The notes beneath the pieces were generated by a model, which was not told the DNA's origin, did not search any database, and saw only the letters and a program-made list of their open reading frames with translations. A program made the position numbers and the translations under genes. Shown one piece after another: positions 30,032-38,315 of a stretch of 64,000 bases of DNA (positions are counted from its first letter, which is position 1; each line of letters begins with the position of its first letter). Origin of the DNA: a virus; the IMG/VR virus record IMGVR_UViG_3300031578_000021, positions 1 to 64,000 of that record; one strand, written 5' to 3'.

Positions 30032-30258
30032 CTACTCCAACTCCTGATGGATTTGAGGACCATTTTCAAAAACATTTTGATAATGGCATGTTTGTTTTCT
30101 TTGAAAAAATCCTTGTTGATGCCCCAAGAATATATAGTGAGCGGTTCCAGCATAGGTATATTGGAAGGGAAGTAAAATCTTCTGATGTATTAAATATACA
30201 TATACCTGGAGTTGGCCTTTTAATCGTTGGAAAGTTTGAGGATAAGGAAAAGGAATAG
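30028..30258 (+). CDS. Hypothetical protein, 76 aa
   Basis: ATGA overlap with the ATPase gene. Aromatic start (DGFEDHFQKHFDNGMFVFFEK). No family recognised. Confidence 0.5.
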   Translation: MTTPTPDGFEDHFQKHFDNGMFVFFEKILVDAPRIYSERFQHRYIGREVKSSDVLNIHIPGVGLLIVGKFEDKEKE

Positions 30259-30260
30259 TT

Positions 30261-30500
30261 ATGATTATTCTCGGAAGTACCGTTCGTTGCAGGATTACAG
30301 GCTTTACAGGAATTGTGACCGGGAAGGTTGAATATATTACAGGCTGCAATCAATCACTTGTTCAGCCAACAGTTGGGAATGATGGGAATTATAGAGACTC
30401 CATTTGGCTTGATGCTGATAAACTTGAGCAGGTTGGGGATTGGGTTATCAACCTTAAGGTTGATAACGCTGGCTTTGATAAAGCCCCTCCTAGGAGATAG
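30261..30500 (+). CDS. Small SH3-like conserved phage protein, 79 aa
   Basis: MIILGSTVRCRITGFTGIVTG with YITGCNQSLVQPT and SIWLDADKLEQ resembles a conserved phage family with an SH3-like beta fold. Function unknown; located between Sak4-like and DnaQ-like genes. Confidence 0.65.
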   Translation: MIILGSTVRCRITGFTGIVTGKVEYITGCNQSLVQPTVGNDGNYRDSIWLDADKLEQVGDWVINLKVDNAGFDKAPPRR

Positions 30501-30502
30501 TT

Positions 30503-30691
30503 ATGGACTTTTCCTGGACTATCCATTGGTCATTACAAAGCGAATTAGACCCAAGATGGAATGCCTCCGGGAAGTATGAAGGAACTCTTACAGATGGAAA
30601 ACCAAAAGCAGCTATGGACCATCTAGAAAATTGCATGAAAGATTATGGAGCCTACCCTAAAGATTTAGTATATTGTACAATGAAGGAGTAG
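30503..30691 (+). CDS. Hypothetical protein, 62 aa
   Basis: TAGGAGATAG upstream. MDFSWTIHWSLQSELDPRW and GTLTDGKPKAAMDHLENCM do not match a known family. Part of the operon. Confidence 0.5.
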   Translation: MDFSWTIHWSLQSELDPRWNASGKYEGTLTDGKPKAAMDHLENCMKDYGAYPKDLVYCTMKE

Positions 30692-30693
30692 TT

Positions 30694-31254
30694 ATGAACC
30701 TTTTCTTCGATACTGAAACATCCGGCCTATTCGATTTTAAATCGCCACCCGAGGCTGCTCACCAGCCACGGCTTGTCCAGCTTGGGGCTGTACTAGATAG
30801 TGACCATACAGTCCTTTCTAGCATCAATACGCTCGTCCTTCCTGAGGGATTTTCAATTCCCAAGGAAGCGACCGCAGTGCATGGCATTTCTACAGAGCAG
30901 GCACTTGCCTCTGGCATCCCACTTAAAGACGCCTTGACTCAATTCTATGCTGCCTGTATGCAGGCTGATCTTCTAGTCGCCCACAACAGTTCCTACGACG
31001 TTAAAGTATTAACCGGAGAATATATTCGCGCTGGGATGGAATCTCCATTCTCAAAGCGCCAAGTATTTTGCACAATGATTAAATCAACAAGTATTTGTAA
31101 AATCCCCGGAAAGAGGGGCGGATATAAATGGCCTACGCTCGATGAAGCCTACCGAATGCTCGTTGATGAGGATGGCTTTACCGGAGCGCATGACGCCATG
31201 GCCGACGTATTAGCCTGTCGTGAAGTTTATTACAAACTCGTCCCAACCAGCTAA
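30694..31254 (+). CDS. DnaQ-like 3'-5' exonuclease, 186 aa
   Basis: DEDDh exonuclease: D6 and E8 in FFDTETSG, D102 in HNSSYDVKVL, and H166/D171 in GAHDAMADVLA. Complete domain with an insert PGKRGGYKWPTLDEAYRML. Likely proofreading or RNA/DNA degradation supporting the polymerase split in 33471-36915. Confidence 0.9.
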   Translation: MNLFFDTETSGLFDFKSPPEAAHQPRLVQLGAVLDSDHTVLSSINTLVLPEGFSIPKEATAVHGISTEQALASGIPLKDALTQFYAACMQADLLVAHNSSYDVKVLTGEYIRAGMESPFSKRQVFCTMIKSTSICKIPGKRGGYKWPTLDEAYRMLVDEDGFTGAHDAMADVLACREVYYKLVPTS

Positions 31255-31328
31255 AAGGAGAACCGCCTATAAACTCAATCCGACTACCAATCTTTACCGG
31301 ACTTTATACAACAATCATGGAGTTACCA

Positions 31329-31790
31329 ATGTCTGAAACCTCTATTTTCGATCCCGATAATTTTCTTTCCACCGAATACAACGAGTCCACCTCTACGGAA
31401 TACATCTTGGTCGATGAAGGCGAATATTCCGCCCAGGTCGATGATGTTAAGATCCGTAAGACTGAGGGTAACGATGGTGACTTCTTCGTCATGGAGGTGT
31501 ATTGGCACATTCTTGATGAGGCTGTTGCCAAGGCCGTCGGACGTGATAAGCCGATGGTTCGTCAGTCCCTCTTCCTTGAACTGACCGAAAGTGGCTCGCT
31601 TGATATGTCGAAGGGCAAGAATGTCCCCCTCGGCTATCTGCGGGAAGCAATTGGGCAGAATAAGAAAGGTAAGCCGTGGTCGCCGCGTCAGCTTTTCGGC
31701 GCGACCGCTCTTGTAAAGGTTACGCATAAGCCCCGCAAGAATGAGCCGGAACGGGTTGACGCCAGCGTTACTAAGGTCACGAAGGGCTAA
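31329..31790 (+). CDS. DUF669-like ssDNA-binding protein, 153 aa
   Basis: The acidic start and EYSAQVDDVKIRKTEGND then FVMEVYWHILDE with VRQSLFLELTESGSLDMSKGKNV and C-terminal TALVKVTHKPRK match DUF669 proteins that act as phage ssDNA-binding partners of Sak4-type recombinases. A strong terminator follows at 31808. Confidence 0.75.
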   Translation: MSETSIFDPDNFLSTEYNESTSTEYILVDEGEYSAQVDDVKIRKTEGNDGDFFVMEVYWHILDEAVAKAVGRDKPMVRQSLFLELTESGSLDMSKGKNVPLGYLREAIGQNKKGKPWSPRQLFGATALVKVTHKPRKNEPERVDASVTKVTKG

Positions 31791-31807
31791 ACCTTTCTAA
31801 AAACTAG

Positions 31808-31846
31808 AGGGTGGAGGTAATTGCTGCCTCCACCCTAACTTTCTTT
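31808..31846 (+). terminator. Intrinsic terminator
   Basis: AGGGTGGAGG 31808-31817 pairs with CCTCCACCCT 31827-31836; a T-rich tail TTTCTTTA follows. Lies between the SSB gene and the ParB-methyltransferase gene; it may be bypassed or partial because genes continue closely. Confidence 0.8.
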
Positions 31847-31857
31847 AGGGGATTTCC

Positions 31858-33189
31858 ATGCAAACAATTTCTATTGATGACGTTATTATTGAGCTTGACC
31901 GCCATAGAAAAGATCTCGAGGAGGAACCCCTAAAAGAACTTATCCTTAGCATTCTAACCCTCGGCCTCCTCCACGCCCCCGTTATGCAAAATGATGGAAG
32001 AACCCTCGTTGCAGGGTTTAGGCGTTTTCGTGCGATTTCTGCAATCCACTCCGTAGGTAAGACATTTAAATATCAGGGGGAGGACGTACCTTTCGGCCAA
32101 CTTCCCGTTACCAAGCTCGGCGACCTTTCTGAGGATATGCTTAAGGAAGCGCAGCTTGATGAGAATATCAAGCGAGAGCCGCTCACTTGGCAGGAAAGGG
32201 CGGCGGCGATTGCGGACCTTCATATGCTTAGGGAGCGCCAAGCAAAGAAGGTTGGGAAGACGCAGACCTTTAGCGATACGGCTAAGGAAATAAAGACAGA
32301 GGAACACTCAGACAACTATGTCCGTAATGACGTTCGGGCTGCAGTAACCATTAAAGCCTTCGAAGATGATCCGGAGGTTATGCGGGCTGCTACGCAAAAA
32401 GAAGCAATTAAGATCATTGAGAAGAAATTGACCAAGGCTCATAATGAAGCCCTGGCAAAGCAATTCCTTACCAATAACGCCACTCCTCACGAACTTATCA
32501 AGGGAAACTTGTTGGAGGTTCTTCCGCAGTTCGCTGATGGGCAATTTGACGCCATCATAGCCGATCCCCCCTACGGCCAGGACGCAGATAAGGGGAATAA
32601 TATGAGTGCGACTAAGCACTCTTACCAAGACGATGAGGCATATTCGGATAAGTGTATTGAGACAATCGCAGTTGAGGGTTATCGTGTCGCTAAGGCACGG
32701 GCTCATATGTATATGTTTGTGAGTAGTAATCCTAACCGGCAGGTGAAGGTAATTAGAATTCTTAAAGCTGCGGGGTGGGATGTTTGGAATACCCCGTTTG
32801 TTTGGTATAAGGATAACGTTGGGGTGTGTCCTCGTCCAGATCTTGGCCCACGCCGATCGTATGAAAGTATCCTCTATTGCATTAAAGGGGAGAAGCGTAT
32901 TCAAGCAGTCTACCTAGACACCTTCCTTATCAAGCATGAAAAGGGGATTGATTACGCGGCGCATAAACCCGCAGAGTTATATTGGGCTTTGCTATCTCAT
33001 AGCTGCATCCCAGGTAATAAAGTCTTAGATCCCTCTTGTGGTAGTGGGCCAATCTTCCCAGCAGCTACTAAACTTAACCTTATCGCTGTTGGGATTGAAA
33101 TGGATGAGAATGCGCTTGGGCTGGCGGCACAAAGACTTACCACTAAAATGTCAGATCCCCTAGAGGATTTTGAGAATAATGATGAGTGA
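31858..33189 (+). CDS. ParB-DNA methyltransferase fusion, 443 aa
   Basis: N-terminal ParB-like nuclease/CTPase domain: GRTLVAGFRRFRAI at 47-60 and a helical region to about 200. C-terminal N6/N4 DNA methyltransferase: DPPYG catalytic motif at 236-240 and DPSCGSG SAM motif at 391-397. The order (DPPY before FxGxG) is a beta-class arrangement. Probably modifies phage DNA against host restriction and may use ParB for DNA recognition. Confidence 0.9.
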   Translation: MQTISIDDVIIELDRHRKDLEEEPLKELILSILTLGLLHAPVMQNDGRTLVAGFRRFRAISAIHSVGKTFKYQGEDVPFGQLPVTKLGDLSEDMLKEAQLDENIKREPLTWQERAAAIADLHMLRERQAKKVGKTQTFSDTAKEIKTEEHSDNYVRNDVRAAVTIKAFEDDPEVMRAATQKEAIKIIEKKLTKAHNEALAKQFLTNNATPHELIKGNLLEVLPQFADGQFDAIIADPPYGQDADKGNNMSATKHSYQDDEAYSDKCIETIAVEGYRVAKARAHMYMFVSSNPNRQVKVIRILKAAGWDVWNTPFVWYKDNVGVCPRPDLGPRRSYESILYCIKGEKRIQAVYLDTFLIKHEKGIDYAAHKPAELYWALLSHSCIPGNKVLDPSCGSGPIFPAATKLNLIAVGIEMDENALGLAAQRLTTKMSDPLEDFENNDE

Positions 33190-33478
33190 TATTATGCCAA
33201 AAGTATACAATAAGCGATGCGACCATATACCAGATGGTGCTGTATATATTGGAAGGCCCTCTAAATGGGGAAACCCATTTAAGATTGGGCAATGGTATAA
33301 TGGAAAAAAATTGACTCGGCAAGACTCTATCGATTGCTATGAGGATTGGCTTTTGAATTCTGATGAAGGAATAAAACTTCTAAAAGACATTCATGATCTT
33401 AAAGGAAAAGATTTGGTTTGTTGGTGTTCTCCGGAAGCTTGTCACGGAGATATTCTATTAAGGCTTGCAAATGAATAA
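33182..33478 (+). CDS. DUF4326 protein, 98 aa
   Basis: VYIGRPSKWGNPFKIGQWYNG and LKGKDLVCWCSPEACHGDIL match DUF4326, a phage family with conserved CWCxPxxCHG metal-like residues. ATG at 33182 overlaps the methyltransferase end. Its stop falls inside the polymerase start. Confidence 0.85.
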   Translation: MSDIMPKVYNKRCDHIPDGAVYIGRPSKWGNPFKIGQWYNGKKLTRQDSIDCYEDWLLNSDEGIKLLKDIHDLKGKDLVCWCSPEACHGDILLRLANE

Positions 33479-35108
33479 ACTAATAATCTCCGGCCCCCAA
33501 CCTGCCCGCATAATGTTCGTCGGGGAAGCCCCTGGGGATAAAGAGGTCGAGACTGGCCGCCCCCTGACTGGACCTTCCGGCTGGGAATTCTCCAAAATGT
33601 GTTCGGAAGCAGGGATCGTTCGCGAGTCGTGCTTCATAACAAACTTACTCCAAGAACGTCCCCCTGGAAAGATTGAGGATCTTTTCTATAAGAAGACTGA
33701 GGCTAAACTTAGGGGGGTTACGGAGTTTAAGGGAAGATACCCGGCGCAATCTATAATTGATGGGTACAATACACTACAATCTCTTATCGTCCAAACTCGC
33801 CCTAACGTAATCGTTCCCCTGGGTGATGCGGCCCTTTGGGCACTGACAGGAAATAGTGGCATAACTAAGTGGAGGGGAAGTACACTAAGCGCAAAAGTTG
33901 AGGGACTTGACTATGAGCCTAAAATCATTCCAACTTTTAACCCTGCCGGTGTGCTCCGCAATTGGCCTTGGCGATGGATGGTTGTTAACGACCTTAAGCG
34001 AGTCGCAGCCGGAGCACACACCCACGAAATATCACTACCAGATTGGAGCTTTATCCTCCGACCAAGCCTACAGACTTGCCTCGATTGGCTGGGGGAAGCA
34101 AAGGGAAAAACTCTTGTCTGCGATATTGAGACCAGAGGATATAACATATCATGCATTGGATTTGCATTAGATAAACATAACGCGATCTGTATCCCAATGA
34201 TGCTCTTGGAGGAACCCTATAGTTATTGGAGCCCCGAAGACGAACTTGCCATAACCCTTAAACTTAAAGAATTATTTGAGGATAAATCTACAACCCTAAT
34301 TTTCCATAACGCTTTCTTCGATATGCAGGTAATCGCTCGGCAATGGGGCTTTATCCCGGCCAACTTCGAAGATACGATGGTTATGCAGCACGTCGCATTT
34401 GCGGCGGATATGCCAAAGTCGTTGGCTTTCTGCGCTTCGATGTATTGCAATTATTACTGCTTCTGGAAGGATGACGGGAAGGAATGGAATATTAAGGAAT
34501 TTGGGGAGGATACGCATTGGGAATATAACGCAACGGATTGTGCTTACACCTACGAAGTTTATGAGATGCTCGTCCGCATCTTGAAAGCCTATAATCTTTC
34601 CGAACAATATGCCTTCCAGCGCAGGCTAATGCGTTCCCTCCTTATGATGATGTTTCGAGGGATTAAGGTCGACACCGCCTATAAGCAAAAACTTAACATC
34701 ATGCTACTTAAGCAAATTCAAGAACATAATCAATGGTTCGAGGATGTACTCGGGCACCCACTTAATCCTTCAAGCAATCCTCAGATGAAAATGCTTTTTC
34801 ACAACGACTTTAAGGCGCCTATCTATAAACACAAGAAAACAAAACAACCCACGCTTGACGATGAGGCACTTAAGAAGACTAAGGAAAAGATCCCACTTCT
34901 TCGCCCACTCGTTGATGGTATTCTTGAGGTTCGTTCGTTAGGAGTGTTTAGAAATACCTTTGCCCTTGCGGAGATAGATGAGGATAATAGGGCGAGATGC
35001 TTGTTTAACCCTGCGAGGGTTGAGACCTATCGTTTGTCGTCTTCGCAAAATATTTTTGGGACAGGGCTTAATTTGCAGACTATTCCTAAGGGGAGGGAAG
35101 ATGAATAG
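33471..35108 (+). CDS. polA: UDG-like/family A DNA polymerase, N-terminal half, 545 aa
   Basis: ATG at 33471. Residues 1-180 form a uracil-DNA-glycosylase-like domain (GEAPG 18-22, TGPSG 33-37) as in SPO1-type polymerases, but the UDG H-P motif reads F-N-P at 156-158, so activity is doubtful. Residues about 210-370 are the 3'-5' exonuclease: D218/E220 (CDIE), N280/D284 (HNAFFD), Y352/D356 (YNATD). The thumb region ends with RVETYRLSSSQN and NLQTIPKGREDE, then a stop. The palm motifs A, B and C are absent and appear in the separate gene at 36124, so the polymerase is split. Confidence 0.92.
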   Translation: MNKLIISGPQPARIMFVGEAPGDKEVETGRPLTGPSGWEFSKMCSEAGIVRESCFITNLLQERPPGKIEDLFYKKTEAKLRGVTEFKGRYPAQSIIDGYNTLQSLIVQTRPNVIVPLGDAALWALTGNSGITKWRGSTLSAKVEGLDYEPKIIPTFNPAGVLRNWPWRWMVVNDLKRVAAGAHTHEISLPDWSFILRPSLQTCLDWLGEAKGKTLVCDIETRGYNISCIGFALDKHNAICIPMMLLEEPYSYWSPEDELAITLKLKELFEDKSTTLIFHNAFFDMQVIARQWGFIPANFEDTMVMQHVAFAADMPKSLAFCASMYCNYYCFWKDDGKEWNIKEFGEDTHWEYNATDCAYTYEVYEMLVRILKAYNLSEQYAFQRRLMRSLLMMMFRGIKVDTAYKQKLNIMLLKQIQEHNQWFEDVLGHPLNPSSNPQMKMLFHNDFKAPIYKHKKTKQPTLDDEALKKTKEKIPLLRPLVDGILEVRSLGVFRNTFALAEIDEDNRARCLFNPARVETYRLSSSQNIFGTGLNLQTIPKGREDE

Positions 35109-35412
35109 TTTTGAGGTACTTAGGCTTTGTTTTTCGAACGATTTTATAGAGAAGATGAAAAATCGTATTTTAGTAAGTACCCACAAATATGGCCTTGTGC
35201 AAGAGAATGTCGGAAGAGTTGACATGCTAAAATCCCTCGAGGTACGGATAGATAAGTACAGGGATACAGGAAATAAAGAGCATCTAGTAGACATTGCTAA
35301 TTTTGCAATGTTTGAGTTTATGTTTCCAATGCACCCAAGGGCACACTATCGCGCAACAGATTCTGATGAATCAGCAGGAGTAGTAGGGCGTCATGCAAAA
35401 ACTAGAGATTAA
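35101..35412 (+). CDS. Conserved phage protein, paralogue of the 19667 gene, 103 aa
   Basis: FIEKMKNRILVSTHKYGLV, LEVRIDKYRDTGNKEHLVD, IANFAMFEFMFPMHPRAHY and TDSDESAGVV line up with the 19667-20035 protein. Overlaps the end of the polymerase N-half by 8 bases. First of two genes lying between the polymerase halves. Function unknown; possibly nucleotide-related because ThyX follows. Confidence 0.75.
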   Translation: MNSFEVLRLCFSNDFIEKMKNRILVSTHKYGLVQENVGRVDMLKSLEVRIDKYRDTGNKEHLVDIANFAMFEFMFPMHPRAHYRATDSDESAGVVGRHAKTRD

Positions 35413-36130
35413 AGTCTTAGACCATGGCTATGTTAGGCTTCGCAACTTAGCTGGGCCAACCAGACGGCTAGATATGGATTTTGACGCGGATGATATCGAT
35501 CCGGCAAACGCTGCGAGATTCTCCTTCGACGGAGCAGATAAGGGGCGTCTAAGAGAAGATGACCTCAAGCTTGCCAACTATCTTATGAAGCATAAACATA
35601 CTACGCCCTTCGAGATGATTGTTGCGTGGTTTGAGATGAAGATGCCAATTTTCGTTGCACGGCAGTTCGTCAGGCACAGAACGGTTAGTATCAATGAGAT
35701 TAGTGGAAGATATACCAAGCTTCCTAATGATTTCTACATCCCCGACACAGATGCAATTGGTTGTAAAGCTGCAACTAATAAGCAGGGGAGAACTCTTACT
35801 GAAGTAAATGTTTACGCTGACAATTTTAGAGAAATCTTAAGTGCTACTAGTGAGGGGGCTTATGCCCACTACACTAAGGCATTAGAGCAAGGCATTCCAA
35901 ACGAACTTGCCAGATGTTTCCTTCCACTAAACATCTATACTAAATGGCTTTGGAAGCAGGATCTTCATAACCTTATGCATCTTCTTATGCTCCGCCTTGA
36001 TGGGCACGCCCAATATGAGGCAAGGCAATACGCTAAGGCAATTTATGATCTTCTTAATGAGGCACTTCCAAATTGTATGAAGCTTTTTAGGGAGTATAGG
36101 ACGCTGCCCGATGGAGATTATCAGTGGTAG
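35393..36130 (+). CDS. thyX: Flavin-dependent thymidylate synthase ThyX, 245 aa
   Basis: The ThyX signature RHRTVSINEISGRY is intact at 94-107. Converts dUMP to dTMP using FAD, methylene-THF and NADPH. Supplies thymidylate, relevant beside a UDG-bearing polymerase. It overlaps the previous gene by 20 bases and the next by 7 bases. Typical length. Confidence 0.95.
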   Translation: MQKLEIKVLDHGYVRLRNLAGPTRRLDMDFDADDIDPANAARFSFDGADKGRLREDDLKLANYLMKHKHTTPFEMIVAWFEMKMPIFVARQFVRHRTVSINEISGRYTKLPNDFYIPDTDAIGCKAATNKQGRTLTEVNVYADNFREILSATSEGAYAHYTKALEQGIPNELARCFLPLNIYTKWLWKQDLHNLMHLLMLRLDGHAQYEARQYAKAIYDLLNEALPNCMKLFREYRTLPDGDYQW

Positions 36131-36915
36131 CTGAAACCATCTCCCTACCAAACCTCCGTAAAATGTTCGTACCCGATGAGGGCTACGTTATCATCGACGC
36201 TGACCTAGAGCGTGCCGATGCCCAAGTTGTCTGTTGGGAAGCTGATGATGAAGAACTTAAGCAAATCTTCAAAAGTGGGGCAGACATCCATGAAGAGAAT
36301 GGCCGCGCAATCTTTGGGGTAAGCAAGTGTTCGGTAGATCAACGAGATAAAGCAAAGAAGGGGGTACACGGGGCTAACTATGGGGTGTCCGCCAGAACCC
36401 TCGCTGGGCACATAGGCACAACCGTACACGAAGCGGAAGTCTTCCTAGCCCGTTGGTTTGGTGCCCATCCGAAGATTAAAGCTTGGCATAAACGTACAGC
36501 TTTTAACCTAAAAACCAAACGTTGCATTTATAATCAATTTGGCTTCCGCCGTTATTACTTCGACCGTATGGCTACGGATGATGAGGTAGGCCGAGTCCTT
36601 CCGCAAGCACTAGCTTGGTGCCCTCAGTCGACCGTAGGTATTGTAACCAACACCGGCCTTATTAATATCGAAGATAATCTCCCCTCCGTAATGCCCCTTC
36701 TCCAGGTCCATGACTCCTTAGTCCTACAAGCCCCAGAAGATGAATGCCCAGAGGTCTTTGAGAAAATCCGCCAAAACATGCTAATCACAATCCCCTATCC
36801 TGACCCCCTCATAATTCCCGTAGGCGTTAAGGCCAGCCGCCAATCTTGGGGCGATGTTGAAAAAATTGAATTGTGGGTGCAGGGTGAAAAAACGCTACCT
36901 AAAGGACTGGGTTAA
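36124..36915 (+). CDS. polA: Family A DNA polymerase, C-terminal (palm/fingers) half, 263 aa
   Basis: GTG at 36124. Begins (M)VAETISLPNLRKMFVPD, which continues the N-half ending GREDE. Motif A catalytic D27 (IDADLERADAQ), motif B R74-K78-H82-Y86 (O helix), motif C V195-H196-D197. The O-helix position equivalent to E. coli Phe762 is His82. Start overlaps the ThyX gene end by 7 bases. With the 33471 product it would rebuild a complete polymerase. Confidence 0.93.
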   Translation: MVAETISLPNLRKMFVPDEGYVIIDADLERADAQVVCWEADDEELKQIFKSGADIHEENGRAIFGVSKCSVDQRDKAKKGVHGANYGVSARTLAGHIGTTVHEAEVFLARWFGAHPKIKAWHKRTAFNLKTKRCIYNQFGFRRYYFDRMATDDEVGRVLPQALAWCPQSTVGIVTNTGLINIEDNLPSVMPLLQVHDSLVLQAPEDECPEVFEKIRQNMLITIPYPDPLIIPVGVKASRQSWGDVEKIELWVQGEKTLPKGLG

Positions 36916-38089
36916 GGGCTATATGGAATTCACTCGCTTTAGCGAAGCGCCCGATCAGTTCCATAAATGGACGGCAGTATCGACAATTGCCGGGGCGCTT
37001 CGCAAACGTGTTTGGTTTGATATGGGGTATTTTAAATGGACACCTAACTTTTTCATCTTCTTTGTCGGGCCTTCCGGTGTAGCCACCAAATCCACGTCTA
37101 TGAACATCGGATTTGATTTGCTAAAGGAAATCCCCGGCATTAACTTCGGCCCATCCGTGGCGTCGTGGCAAGCCCTAGTGCAAGCCATTGGGGCGTGCAA
37201 TGAAGAAATCATAACTCCTACGGGGGAATTCGTCCCTATGTCCGCGATGAACATTGCCCTATCAGAGTTGGGAACATTGATCGATCCAAAAAACAAGGAT
37301 ATGGTTGACGTTCTAGTTGATCTGTGGGATGGGAAGGATGATGTTTGGACTAAGATAACAAAGAAGGATGGGGAGGAGTTTATCGTAAACCCTTGGGTTA
37401 ATATGATTGGCTGTACTACCCCGTCTTGGATTGCAGAAAACGTTAGTGATTATTTCATCGGGGGAGGGTTTTCTAGTCGGGCGGTATTCATCTACGCTGA
37501 ACAAAAACGAATGCGGGTAGCATATCCAAAGGAGCTTATGAAAGAGTATGGGGACGGGTTGGGGAAGCTTAAGGCGGAACTTATTAAAGACCTTGAAGCA
37601 ATATCAGAAAGTTATGGGGAATACGAATTAAGTAGGGAGGCTGCGGAATGGGGAAAGGCTTGGTATAATGGGCAAGATGACTCAGAAGAGGTTATGAAGA
37701 ATAATAAATTCATTGGGCACTATTCCCGTCGTCAAGCCCACTCCCATAAACTAGCAATGGTCCTAGCCGCATCAAGAAGAAACGAGTTAGTGATAACTAA
37801 GGAAGATCTTATCGATGCCACCAAAGAACTAGAAGTTGTTGAAAAGGACATGCAGCAAGTATTTGGGTTTATGAATCGGGAAGTAGAGATGGTTATTGCT
37901 GCTGATGTTCTAGATGTTGTAAGGAAAGAGAAAAGAATACAAAAGACCGCGCTTTATAGGAAGTTTATGAGAAGCATCAGTAGCGGAACGTTTAATAAAA
38001 TCCTCGACTCCCTGATAAGTAGTGCCGTCGTAAAACAAGTTTCCATAAACGGACTTATGTTGATAGAGGCAATTTATGACCAGAAATAA
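36884..38089 (+). CDS. DUF3987-like phage helicase/primase-helicase, 401 aa
   Basis: GTG at 36884 is assumed (an earlier in-frame start at 36854 lies inside the polymerase gene). FVGPSGVATKSTSMNIGFDLL is a variant Walker A; NIALSELGTLIDPKNKDM and NMIGCTTPSWIAENV with GGGFSSRAVFIYAE are the conserved DUF3987-like core. Likely a replicative helicase or translocase acting with the split polymerase. C-terminus helical and wHTH-like. Confidence 0.8.
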   Translation: MKKRYLKDWVKGYMEFTRFSEAPDQFHKWTAVSTIAGALRKRVWFDMGYFKWTPNFFIFFVGPSGVATKSTSMNIGFDLLKEIPGINFGPSVASWQALVQAIGACNEEIITPTGEFVPMSAMNIALSELGTLIDPKNKDMVDVLVDLWDGKDDVWTKITKKDGEEFIVNPWVNMIGCTTPSWIAENVSDYFIGGGFSSRAVFIYAEQKRMRVAYPKELMKEYGDGLGKLKAELIKDLEAISESYGEYELSREAAEWGKAWYNGQDDSEEVMKNNKFIGHYSRRQAHSHKLAMVLAASRRNELVITKEDLIDATKELEVVEKDMQQVFGFMNREVEMVIAADVLDVVRKEKRIQKTALYRKFMRSISSGTFNKILDSLISSAVVKQVSINGLMLIEAIYDQK

Positions 38090-38315
38090 TACTCCGCAAG
38101 AATATATAGCAGCTGGATATACTCCCGGCTCAGCCGTAGCAGCTTTAATTGGATGCACCTGTAAGGCATCAGAAAATAATGAGGGAAGAGGTTTCATACT
38201 CGTTATAAAAACTAATGATATTTTATTTATGGTAGACCCAAGCTGCCCTCTCCATGGAGAGTCCCCATGCAAGTTGGACCCTGGGCTTAAGCCCTCAAAA
38301 GAGGGCACTAAATAA
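38076..38315 (+). CDS. Small cysteine-bearing protein, 79 aa
   Basis: Overlaps the helicase end. TPQEYIAAGYTPGSAVAALIGCTC then DPSCPLHGESPC gives four cysteines plus H suited for metal binding. Function unknown. Confidence 0.6.
   Translation: MTRNNTPQEYIAAGYTPGSAVAALIGCTCKASENNEGRGFILVIKTNDILFMVDPSCPLHGESPCKLDPGLKPSKEGTK

Noticed and set aside
35101-36123. Group I intron or intein explanation for the polymerase split
   Set aside because: The inserted segment is filled by two ordinary overlapping genes, with no homing endonuclease, no intein splicing residues (Cys/Ser start, His-Asn end) and no space for an intron core.
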